Assembly (NCBI GenBank): GCA_041879415.1
Contig: CP090852.1
Coordinates: 1-64,000, forward strand
Direction of reading: 5' to 3'
DNA from: Vibrio chagasii
GTDB taxonomy: Bacteria > Pseudomonadota > Gammaproteobacteria > Enterobacterales > Vibrionaceae
Length of the DNA: 64,000 nucleotides
The notes beneath the pieces were generated by a model that saw nothing but the letters and a program-made list of their open reading frames with translations, was not told the DNA's origin and ran no database searches. The translations under genes were made by a program, and so were the position numbers. Shown one piece after another: positions 45,186 to 52,930 of the stretch; the stretch's first letter is position 1, and each line of letters opens with the position of its first letter.

Positions 45186-46949
45186 TTAAGCCTCTGCCGT
45201 TACTTTAGAGCTGCTCATCTTTTTAAGTGCTGCGTAGCCAAAGCCTGTTACTAGCGTACCTGCTGCAATCGCCACTAGGTACATCAGTACAGGAGAGATA
45301 GCGCCAGGAATCAGTAGTACGAATAGACCGCCGTGTGGAGCCATCAGTTGTGCACCAAACATCATTGATAGAGCACCCGTTAGTGCACCACCTGCCATAC
45401 ATGCTGGGATAACACGCATTGGGTCTTTCGCTGCGAATGGAATTGCACCTTCAGAGATGAAGCATAGGCCAAGAACAAATGATGCTTTACCCGCTTCACG
45501 CTCGCCTGCTTCAAACTTGTCTTTCACTAGGAAAGTTGCAAGGCCCATACCTAGAGCTGGAACCATACCAGCTGCCATGATAGCTGCCATTGGAGCGTAA
45601 GTTTGCGAAGCCAGTAGACCAACACCGAATGTGTAAGCGGCTTTGTTTACCGGACCGCCAAGGTCGAAACACATCATTGCGCCTAGAATCACACCCAGAA
45701 GAATCGCGTTAGACGTACCCATGTTATTTAGGAAGTCTGTCATTGCGCTCATTACGCCAGAAACAGGACCACCAACGATGTAAACCATCACAAGGCCAGT
45801 GAACAAACTCGCGATAAACGGAATGATCAGGATTGGTTTAAGTGCTTCCATAGATTGTGGAAGTTGAACTTTGTCGGCAATGAACTTCGCAGAGTAACCC
45901 GCAATGAAACCAGCCGCGATACCACCTAGGAAGCCTGCACCTGTTGAGCTAGCCAGCATACCGCCGATTAGACCAGGAGCTAGACCCGGACGGTCAGCAA
46001 TCGAGAATGCAATAAAACCAGCAAGAACAGGAATCATCAGTGCGAATGCAGAACCACCACCGATAGTCATCAGTGCAGCCGCTAGTGTGCCTTCTTCTTT
46101 AAAAGCTTCGATACCAAATACGAAAGAAAGAGCGATGATCAAACCACCCGCAACAACGACTGGAAGCATGTGAGATACACCTGTCATAAGGTGCTTGTAC
46201 ACGCCTTTCTTCTCATCTGCAGGTGCTGCTTGTGAAGAAGAAGCTGTATGTTGGTATGGCTTAGCTTCAGCGAACGCTTTCTCAACTTCTTGTTGAGTCT
46301 TCTTAAGAGCTGGACCAGTTGTTGTTTTGTAAAGAGGCTTACCGTTGAAGCGATCAAGTGGAACGTCGATGTCAGCTGCGATGATAACTAGGTCAGCGTC
46401 TGCGATTTCTTGGTCTGTTAGTTGGTTCTTCGCACCTACAGAGCCGCGAGTTTCCACTTTGATTTGGTGACCTAGGCGTTTGCCTTCTGCTTCAAGCGCT
46501 TCTGCTGCCATGAAGGTATGTGCAACACCCGTTGGGCAAGCAGTAATCGCAACGATCTTTTTGCTGCCTGTGCTTGCTGTTGTAGAAGAGTTTACTGACG
46601 TACCAGCCACTTCAACAGTGCTTTCAACTTGAGATGCGTCTAATACCGTTGCTTCTGCTACCGCTTTCTCTAGAAATGCTTTTGCATCTGCAGTGCACTC
46701 AGAGATAGCAGCTTGGTAAACCTTTTTGCCTACGAAACGTGTTTTATCTACGTTTGTGTTAGCTGCAATAACCACAACGTCGCTGCTGTCGATAGCGTCT
46801 TGTGATACTGGAGATTCAGGTAGTACGCTTGATTGGCATTCAATAGCGGCGTTCCAACCCAGTGCTTTTGTTGCTTGCTCTAACAAGCCTGCTGCGATGA
46901 TGCTGTTTGCTACGCCACTTGGGCAAGCTGTGATAATGGTAATATTCAT
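45186..46949 (-). CDS. fruA: PTS fructose transporter subunit IIBC
   Basis: A 587-residue enzyme II of fructose uptake: a degenerate EIIB' domain (1-100, ACPSGVAN with Cys9), the active EIIB (130-230, ACPTGVAHTF with phospho-Cys138) and a multi-span EIIC (about 255-580). It imports fructose as fructose 1-phosphate. It is last in the order fruB-fruK-fruA, 15 bases after fruK, with an AAAGGT ribosome site. Length and layout match E. coli FruA. Confidence 0.95.
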   Translation of the reverse strand: MNITIITACPSGVANSIIAAGLLEQATKALGWNAAIECQSSVLPESPVSQDAIDSSDVVVIAANTNVDKTRFVGKKVYQAAISECTADAKAFLEKAVAEATVLDASQVESTVEVAGTSVNSSTTASTGSKKIVAITACPTGVAHTFMAAEALEAEGKRLGHQIKVETRGSVGAKNQLTDQEIADADLVIIAADIDVPLDRFNGKPLYKTTTGPALKKTQQEVEKAFAEAKPYQHTASSSQAAPADEKKGVYKHLMTGVSHMLPVVVAGGLIIALSFVFGIEAFKEEGTLAAALMTIGGGSAFALMIPVLAGFIAFSIADRPGLAPGLIGGMLASSTGAGFLGGIAAGFIAGYSAKFIADKVQLPQSMEALKPILIIPFIASLFTGLVMVYIVGGPVSGVMSAMTDFLNNMGTSNAILLGVILGAMMCFDLGGPVNKAAYTFGVGLLASQTYAPMAAIMAAGMVPALGMGLATFLVKDKFEAGEREAGKASFVLGLCFISEGAIPFAAKDPMRVIPACMAGGALTGALSMMFGAQLMAPHGGLFVLLIPGAISPVLMYLVAIAAGTLVTGFGYAALKKMSSSKVTAEA

Positions 46950-46964
46950 AATAAACCTTTTGTC

Positions 46965-47942
46965 CTATTTGCTTGTGTCTAACTGGTTAGTTGGAGCACC
47001 AAGCACCTGTAATTGGATATTTTGTAGTACTGAATCCAGCTCTTGTTGGCTGGTTACACCCACACCTACCTGCGAAACGGCTAAGGCAGATAGGGCGGTT
47101 GCGAATTTGAGAAGTTCTGGTTTTGGCATTTGCTGCATGTGACCCCAACATAGGCCAGCAACTAAGGTGTCGCCTGCGCCTACGGTGCTCACTACTTGCA
47201 TACGCGGTGGTTGAGCATGTAACCATTCACCTTGGTTAAGCCACATCACGCCTTCAGCGCCAAGTGATACCACGATGTTGTCGATGCCTTTTTCGCTTAG
47301 GGCTTGGCCTGCGTGTTGGCATTGGTCACGTGTTGTCAGCTCTGCATTGAATAGCTGTGATAACTCTTCATCGTTCGGCTTAATCAACCAAGGCTGTGAA
47401 TTGATACCTGCTTTAAGTGCATCACGGCTGCTATCGAAAAGAACCTTTTTGCCTAGGTCACGCAAGCGTTGTACCCAAGAAGCGCAAAGCTCTGGTGATA
47501 CGCCTTGTGGCAAGCTGCCTGCAATCACGAAATAATCGTGCGTTTCAGCCAGTTCTAGTAGGGTTTCTTCAAACGCTTTAATTGCGTCAGCATTAACAGG
47601 AACACCAGGGAAGTTGATGTCGCTTACTTGGCCTGAGTTCTCTACCAGTTTCACGTTGATGCGAGTCGCGCCATCAACACGGATGAAGCGGTCAGTTGCG
47701 CCCATCTGTTCGAACAGTTGACAGAAGGCTTCTTCGTTATTGCGACCAAGGAAACCTGTTACGGTCACTTTAGCGCCAAGCTCAGAAAGCACTTTTGCTA
47801 CATTTACGCCTTTACCTGCGGCGTGCAGAGAACCTTGATTCACTAGGCTTACCGAGCCAACATTCAGTGCATCGATAGCGCCTGTTAGGTCTAGGGCAGG
47901 GTTTAGCGTAACGGTAACGGCTTTGATTTGTTTATCAGACAT
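46965..47942 (-). CDS. fruK: 1-phosphofructokinase
   Basis: A 325-residue PfkB-family sugar kinase that phosphorylates fructose 1-phosphate to fructose 1,6-bisphosphate. The PfkB signatures are HAAGKGVNVAKVLSELG (about 41-57) and VSTVGAGDTLVAGL, with the catalytic Asp in the GAGD motif. It lies nine bases after fruB with an AAGGA ribosome site. Fructose 1-phosphate, its substrate, is also the inducer that releases Cra. Confidence 0.95.
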   Translation of the reverse strand: MSDKQIKAVTVTLNPALDLTGAIDALNVGSVSLVNQGSLHAAGKGVNVAKVLSELGAKVTVTGFLGRNNEEAFCQLFEQMGATDRFIRVDGATRINVKLVENSGQVSDINFPGVPVNADAIKAFEETLLELAETHDYFVIAGSLPQGVSPELCASWVQRLRDLGKKVLFDSSRDALKAGINSQPWLIKPNDEELSQLFNAELTTRDQCQHAGQALSEKGIDNIVVSLGAEGVMWLNQGEWLHAQPPRMQVVSTVGAGDTLVAGLCWGHMQQMPKPELLKFATALSALAVSQVGVGVTSQQELDSVLQNIQLQVLGAPTNQLDTSK

Positions 47943-47951
47943 ATCGATTCC

Positions 47952-49085
47952 TTAACCTTCGCCAAGACCTGAAGCGATAGCTTTACCGATCGATTCAAGT
48001 GCTTGTGCTGCATCATCACCTTCAGCAACGAACTGAAGCTGGTGGCCATGTTTCACGCCAAGAGCGATGACTTTCATTAAGCTCTTCGCGTTTACTTCTT
48101 TTCCGTCGCCATCTAGGTTTGAAACGCGGATAGAAGATTCGAATTTCTTCGCTTCAGCAACCAACATTGCACCCGGACGAGCGTGTAGTCCGTGTGCGTT
48201 TTTGATCTTGAATACTGCGCAGTTATCATCACCTTCAGAAGCTGTAGAAACTGCTTCACCTTTAAGAAGGCCAATCACTTGTGCAACGTCAGCAGTTAAC
48301 AGTTGTTGCTGTTTACCTTCGAAAACCATTTTGCTTAGGTTCGTTAGAATAGACTGGTGCGCGCTGTTACAAGCCGCGAATGCCACAAGAGCTTTCACAG
48401 GAGTGCCTTCGAATTCACAATCGTTCGCTGTAGAAACGAAAGATACGCCAGTGCGAGTTACGCCTTTATCGCTGCCCAATAACCACAGGCCTTGGCCTAG
48501 GTGAGTTGGAGTTTTTGTTACTAGGTCAGCAACGAATGCGTTGTCAGTACAGCCCGTGTTCTTCAGTAGACCGCCCGCAACAGCAGACATTTGAACCATG
48601 TCGCTTGCTGGGAACAGTAGTTGAACTAAAGAAGCGTCTAGGTCAGCTTCTAACTGAACTTCGCCATTAAGTAGGGCGATGATTTCGTCTTCTGATTTCG
48701 CTTGTTTTAGTTTCTCTTCAACACCATCCGCCGCTAGAACCTTTGTTAGCTGCTTAAGGATGCCTAAGTGCTCGTCAGATTTCGCTGCAATACCAATTGC
48801 TACGTAAACACGGTTGCCGTCTGCCCAATCAATACCTTCAGGGAAGTGGTGTACTGCAACGCCTGTCTCTTTTACAAGGCCGCGAGTGTCTGTGGTGCCG
48901 TGAGGAATCGCGATGCCGTTACCAAGAAACGTAGAGTTCTGGTTTTCACGGTTTAGCATTCCTTCAAAGTAGCCTGAGTCCACTAGGCCTTTCGCGGTTA
49001 GGTCGCCAGCAATGTTCTGGATAGCTTTGAATTTGTCATCGGCCGTTTGACCAAGAGTGATGTCAGATTTTGATAATTTAAGCAT
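47952..49085 (-). CDS. fruB: Fused PTS fructose EIIA/HPr protein (diphosphoryl transfer protein)
   Basis: A 377-residue fusion: EIIA at about 1-145 with phospho-His62 (AIPHGTTDT), a central linker domain, and a C-terminal FPr/HPr domain at 296-377 with phospho-His301 (GLHARPGA). It carries phosphate from enzyme I to FruA. First gene of the operon; AGAGG precedes the ATG. Its upstream region contains the Cra-type operators. Confidence 0.95.
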   Translation of the reverse strand: MLKLSKSDITLGQTADDKFKAIQNIAGDLTAKGLVDSGYFEGMLNRENQNSTFLGNGIAIPHGTTDTRGLVKETGVAVHHFPEGIDWADGNRVYVAIGIAAKSDEHLGILKQLTKVLAADGVEEKLKQAKSEDEIIALLNGEVQLEADLDASLVQLLFPASDMVQMSAVAGGLLKNTGCTDNAFVADLVTKTPTHLGQGLWLLGSDKGVTRTGVSFVSTANDCEFEGTPVKALVAFAACNSAHQSILTNLSKMVFEGKQQQLLTADVAQVIGLLKGEAVSTASEGDDNCAVFKIKNAHGLHARPGAMLVAEAKKFESSIRVSNLDGDGKEVNAKSLMKVIALGVKHGHQLQFVAEGDDAAQALESIGKAIASGLGEG

Positions 49086-49178
49086 GGTGCCTCTTTAGCG
49101 TATCGCTTGAGAATTGTGTATCGCTACGATTCAGTCTAGAGCAATATTTGCTCGTTACTTGCTCTTTGTTTTATCTAA

Positions 49179-49194
49179 GCTGAATCGGTTCAGC
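49179..49194. promoter_or_regulatory. Cra (FruR) operator, fruB-proximal
   Basis: GCTGAATCGGTTCAGC matches the Cra consensus (RCTGAAWCGWTTCAGC) with one difference. It lies 94 bases upstream of the fruB start. Confidence 0.8.
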
Positions 49195-49349
49195 ATTCAG
49201 TGTAAAAAAATTCAGCAAAGCCAATTCTGTTAACCGAAATAGTTTTGCTGCGTGTCGTAATTTCAGTTTCATTCATAACGAGAAGCCGAATCACGACAAA
49301 TGACGCTCAATCCATACAAAAGGATGATTGAAGTCACTTTTCAGATTTT

Positions 49350-49365
49350 GCTGAATCCTTTCAGC
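49350..49365. promoter_or_regulatory. Weaker Cra-like operator
   Basis: GCTGAATCCTTTCAGC keeps both outer half sites but differs in the centre. It lies between the stronger site at 49372 and fruB. Confidence 0.6.
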
Positions 49366-49371
49366 TTTTAT

Positions 49372-49387
49372 ACTGAATCGATTCAGC
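49372..49387. promoter_or_regulatory. Cra operator, cra-proximal
   Basis: ACTGAATCGATTCAGC matches the consensus fully, with the perfect core palindrome CTGAATCGATTCAG. It is 72 bases upstream of the preferred cra start, suggesting autoregulation. Confidence 0.8.
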
Positions 49388-49458
49388 ATATAATTCAACT
49401 AATCCAAGGATCAGAAGATTGGTTATATGATCCTACGCACAAAATACAGGTCACCCAT

Positions 49459-50463
49459 ATGACACTAGATGAGATTGCCAAACTAGCCGGTGTGTCGAAA
49501 ACCACAGCTAGCTATGTGATTAACGGCAAGGCGCAGAAATACAGAATCAGTGAGAAGACTCAGCAGAAAGTAATGGCGGTGGTAGACGAGTATAACTACC
49601 GTCCAGACCATGCTGCTTCTTCGCTGCGTGCTGGTAATAGCCGTTCATTTGGTTTGATTATTCCTGACCTGGAAAACAGCAGTTACGCGCGTTTAGCAAA
49701 GCTGATAGAGCAGAACTCACGTAAAGTGGGCTATCAAATCCTGATTGGTTGCTCTGATGATGACGCCGAAACCGAACGTAAAGTAGCGGAAGCGTTGGTG
49801 AGCCGTCGTATTGACGCCTTGCTAGTGGCGAGCTCTATGCCAGACGCTAACGAGTTTTACTTGAAGCTGCAAAACTCAGGTACACCAGTCATCGCGATTG
49901 ACCGTCCGTTAGACGATGAACATTTTGCCTGCGTGATCAGTGAAGACTTCGAAGCAGCGTTTGAACTGACACATTCAATTCTAGATGACAACATTCATAG
50001 CGTTGGGTTAATCGGTGCACTGCCTGATCTGAACATCTCGCGCGAACGTCACTTAGGTTTTGAAGCTGCGAATAAGGCTCACACACAGCAAACCGGGCTT
50101 GATGAAAATAAGCCAACGGTTGTCGGCTACGGTGAGCACTTTGATCGTGAATCCGGTCGAGAGGTGTTTGAAGAGTGGATAGCTAAAGGTACAGTCCCTG
50201 ATGCGATTGTTACTATGTCTTACACCTTACTAGAAGGTGTACTTGATGTGATGGTCGAAAAGCCAGAGCTGATCAATCAAGTGAAGTTGGCTACTTTTGG
50301 TGATAACCGATTATTGGATTTCTTACCCTTCAAGGTTCACTCACTTCCGCAGCAATTTGAGGTCATCGCAGACAGTGCGTTTGCGTTGGCATTGAACGCT
50401 TCAGCAAAACGTTACCAGTCAGGCATTGAATTGGTGCCGAGAAGTTTGGTGAAACGTACTTAA
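49459..50463 (+). CDS. cra: Catabolite repressor/activator Cra (FruR)
   Basis: A 334-residue LacI-family regulator, the same length as E. coli Cra. The helix-turn-helix (MTLDEIAKLAGVSKTTASYVI) is at the very N-terminus, followed by the hinge and a periplasmic-binding-like core that senses fructose phosphates. The frame extends upstream to 49300, but that part would translate the operators and lacks family likeness. It is divergent from fruB and almost certainly represses the fru operon. Confidence 0.93.
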   Translation: MTLDEIAKLAGVSKTTASYVINGKAQKYRISEKTQQKVMAVVDEYNYRPDHAASSLRAGNSRSFGLIIPDLENSSYARLAKLIEQNSRKVGYQILIGCSDDDAETERKVAEALVSRRIDALLVASSMPDANEFYLKLQNSGTPVIAIDRPLDDEHFACVISEDFEAAFELTHSILDDNIHSVGLIGALPDLNISRERHLGFEAANKAHTQQTGLDENKPTVVGYGEHFDRESGREVFEEWIAKGTVPDAIVTMSYTLLEGVLDVMVEKPELINQVKLATFGDNRLLDFLPFKVHSLPQQFEVIADSAFALALNASAKRYQSGIELVPRSLVKRT

Positions 50464-50488
50464 CGCGCTAACGATTCAAGTTTTAGAG

Positions 50489-50527
50489 AGCCTCAGTGAC
50501 TTTTAAGGTACTGAGGCTTTTTTGTTT
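50489..50527 (+). terminator. Intrinsic terminator of cra
   Basis: AGCCTCAGT and ACTGAGGCT enclose 12 bases and are followed by TTTTTGTTTTT. Confidence 0.85.
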
Positions 50528-50709
50528 TTCTATTGAACCCTGTTACCTGTTTGTTTCTTCACATTTGCCTGTTTTCCGTAATACCTGTCTGTGTTTGCTT
50601 AATACTTATTCATTTTATCGGCGTTTATGTATGTCAGTTATCGGTTGTGTGCGCGATGAATCAGCTTCGGGAATGAATATATCTTGGTCTGATCAGTGCA
50701 CTTAACCTA

Positions 50710-51474
50710 ATGTATAGTCGTCACTTTTCAACTACAATAAACAGTCATTTAGATAACATTTTGGTGGGAAAACTCACAGTGGTTAAGCAGTACTCTTGTG
50801 GTGATTTGGTTTTCGATATCGAAAAGATGACCATCACAAAAGATCGTGCAGAACGGGCATTGAATTATAATGAATGTCTGTTGTTCAAAGCATTCTTAGA
50901 CAGTTCAAACCAAGTCCTGAGTAAAGAGACGCTAAAGCAAGCGGGATGGCCTGAAACCATCGTCACGGATTCCTCCCTTCAAAAGTCAGTACAAAAGCTT
51001 AGACTTGCTATCGCTATGTCTGAATCGGTTGAGTTACGCACTATTGCGGGTGTTGGTTACATGCTTTACTGCAATAACGCTTCCCTTGAAGCAAAACCAT
51101 TAGATGCTCGACGTTTCAACGCGACTAAACTAGCAAAGATACTGTTGGCGTCAGTTTCTATTTTGTGCATTGTCTTATCTTGCTTTAACTTTTTGAGGGT
51201 GACGAATACTCACTTAATGCCTTATTTACATGAAGATTATGAAGTGGTGGATATTGGTTCTCATGAACTGTTGAAGCGCAAAGATATGATTATTTCGCCT
51301 GACATTGAGGCGGTGATTCAACGCTTCGAATGTGATTGTTTTTATTTCATTGGTGAAAAAGCGGGACAATACAATCTCTCTGTTTATGACAAAAAACGTC
51401 ATCATAGCGAGAACTACTTTTTCGAAATTGAGGCTCTGCCAGAAATAACGGAGGGGCTGTTCAATGATGAATAG
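50710..51474 (+). CDS. Membrane-bound winged-helix regulator, ToxR/VtrA-like
   Basis: A 254-residue protein with an N-terminal OmpR/ToxR-type winged helix (about 27-122, ending IAGVGYMLY), one membrane segment (about 143-163, LLASVSILCIVLSCFNFL) and a periplasmic domain of about 90 residues with two Cys (FECDCFYF). This is the ToxR, TcpP, CadC and VtrA layout, and the size is close to VtrA. A small gene for a membrane-anchored periplasmic partner follows at once. No ribosome site is obvious before the ATG; a downstream GTG at about 50779 is an alternative start. Target genes are unknown. Confidence 0.8.
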   Translation: MYSRHFSTTINSHLDNILVGKLTVVKQYSCGDLVFDIEKMTITKDRAERALNYNECLLFKAFLDSSNQVLSKETLKQAGWPETIVTDSSLQKSVQKLRLAIAMSESVELRTIAGVGYMLYCNNASLEAKPLDARRFNATKLAKILLASVSILCIVLSCFNFLRVTNTHLMPYLHEDYEVVDIGSHELLKRKDMIISPDIEAVIQRFECDCFYFIGEKAGQYNLSVYDKKRHHSENYFFEIEALPEITEGLFNDE

Positions 51475-51966
51475 CCTGATGAATCTAGTTTGATAAAACT
51501 TAGCTTAAAATCTAGCTTAAAACCTTGGATCGCTCTTCTGATTGCTTCCGTTGCTCTTTATGGTGCGTCACTTTACGTGCTTAGTAAAAAGCTTTTGCTT
51601 AATGGCAGGTATATTACTGAGGTACAACAATATTCTGATGATATGCAGGTTTGGAGAGAAAGAATTGAAGTTGATTTGAATCGGAGTCATATAGAGTCAA
51701 CAATATCGATAGAAGGGGATGGTTTAGAAGGCGTCGCACTTTTTTCAGTGGACGGGAAAATAACCAAATCTTTCGATGGCGAATTTGAGTTTTCTTACGA
51801 TACTGAAGCCATTCAAACCACTGAAGTATTAGATGGTTACCAAGCCGCGAGTTATACCACAATGTTCCTGTCGGGTACCTCGAAAAACGAATTGATTTAT
51901 CACGGACAAGGAGTCGATGTCATTTCGAGAGAGCGGAACTACTTGATGCTAAGCCGAGTTAGGTAA
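51464..51966 (+). pseudogene. ToxS/VtrC-like partner protein; start apparently frameshifted
   Basis: The main frame (51490-51966) encodes 158 residues: a short basic N-terminus, one membrane segment (about 12-32) and a periplasmic beta-rich domain (strands such as HIESTISI, GVALFSVDGKI, EFEFSYD). Its only in-frame start is TTG at 51490 with no ribosome site. A strong GGAGGGG (51450-51456) stands before ATGATG at 51464, overlapping the upstream stop as in coupled genes. That frame ends at TGA after nine codons. One extra T in the GTTTGA run would join it to the main frame as MMNSLMNLV-LIKLSL. This may be a real mutation, a sequencing error or TTG initiation; the gene may be functional. Confidence 0.6.
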
Positions 51967-52012
51967 TAGCAATCTATAGATTTACCTCATTAAATGCAAA
52001 GCCCAAATCAAT

Positions 52013-52040
52013 GTTATCTCCCGGCTAACCGGGAGATAAC
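52013..52040. repeat. Perfect 12-base inverted repeat between convergent genes
   Basis: GTTATCTCCCGG and CCGGGAGATAAC enclose CTAA. It has no T-run on either strand, so it is a strong hairpin but an atypical terminator; it may protect 3' ends. Confidence 0.6.
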
Positions 52041-52059
52041 GACATCAACTCTATCTGTG

Positions 52060-52692
52060 TTAGAAGTGGTATTTCACGTTTGCCATTAATAACCACTCAT
52101 CACCCACTTTAAGGGTATCTTTGTAGCTACTACCGTCTTCTTCTGTCCATTTAGCTTCAAGTTCATTGGTGTGGTAAACGTAGTTTACTTCTGTACCTAT
52201 GCTCCAACTATGAAAACGGTAGTCGAGTCCTGTTTGAGCACCGAGGACGATTCCGTTTAGGTCATCTGCATCATAGTCAGCGTTGAACATTTCATAACCC
52301 AATTTACCGCCCACTGTCCAAGCGAGTTTTTGTGTAATAGGCACGATGTAGTTGTATTTAGTAAATAGTGTACCTACCTCAAGATCATCATCGCTGCCTT
52401 CGCTATTTTCATTATTTTCGACACTGGTACCACGGTAATCATAACCAATACTAATTTGATGAGTTTGATTGATTGTCATACCGCCTTCGACACCAAATAC
52501 CATTGATGAAGAAAGATCTTTCTCACTCTTAGTCCCGTAATAAGTGGACTCTGATTCAATTTGTCCACTTAAACGTGTACCAACATCAATACCGATAAAC
52601 GGTTCGTAGTTCGCAGCGGCGTTGGCGTTGAACGTTGTCGCTGTGGTTAGAATGGCAAAAGCAAAAAGTGGTGTTGTTTTATTAAGCATCAT
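52060..52692 (-). CDS. Outer membrane beta-barrel protein
   Basis: A 210-residue protein with a signal peptide (about 1-26, ending FNANA) and a barrel of about eight amphipathic strands that finishes in the C-terminal Phe motif (LLMANVKYHF) needed for outer membrane assembly. It resembles the small OmpA/OmpW-like porin-like proteins of Vibrio. It faces the ToxR/VtrA-like pair convergently and could be a target, as OmpU and OmpT are for ToxR, but this is only inference. An AGGAACC ribosome site is present. Confidence 0.75.
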   Translation of the reverse strand: MMLNKTTPLFAFAILTTATTFNANAAANYEPFIGIDVGTRLSGQIESESTYYGTKSEKDLSSSMVFGVEGGMTINQTHQISIGYDYRGTSVENNENSEGSDDDLEVGTLFTKYNYIVPITQKLAWTVGGKLGYEMFNADYDADDLNGIVLGAQTGLDYRFHSWSIGTEVNYVYHTNELEAKWTEEDGSSYKDTLKVGDEWLLMANVKYHF

Positions 52693-52815
52693 TGGTTCCT
52701 ATTAAAAAGGCTGAGAGTTAACTTTGTTGTTATTGTTTTTCACGTCGTGGTGAATTGATGCTCAAGTTAGAGGCTAGGGTAGGAAAGGAGAAGCGAATTG
52801 TGCGGAATAGGACAG

Positions 52816-52858
52816 AAAAAAGCTAAAGTACTTGTATTGATAATTCTTTAGCTTTTTT
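52816..52858. terminator. Intrinsic terminator with 13-base perfect arms
   Basis: AAAAAAGCTAAAG and CTTTAGCTTTTTT flank 17 bases. It follows the phosphatase-kinase gene on the minus strand, with T-runs on both strands. Confidence 0.75.
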
Positions 52859-52930
52859 ATCTTGTTAAGCTTTTGAAATGTTTTAACTTTTAATTTTTCG
52901 CTCTTTTCTATGAATTAGCAATGGATATTG

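Noticed and set aside
49300..49458. Upstream extension of cra
   Set aside because: It would translate across two Cra operators, and the family protein begins exactly at the helix-turn-helix ATG at 49459.
50496..50705. Open frame of 69 codons after cra
   Set aside because: It begins inside the cra terminator and has no ribosome site.
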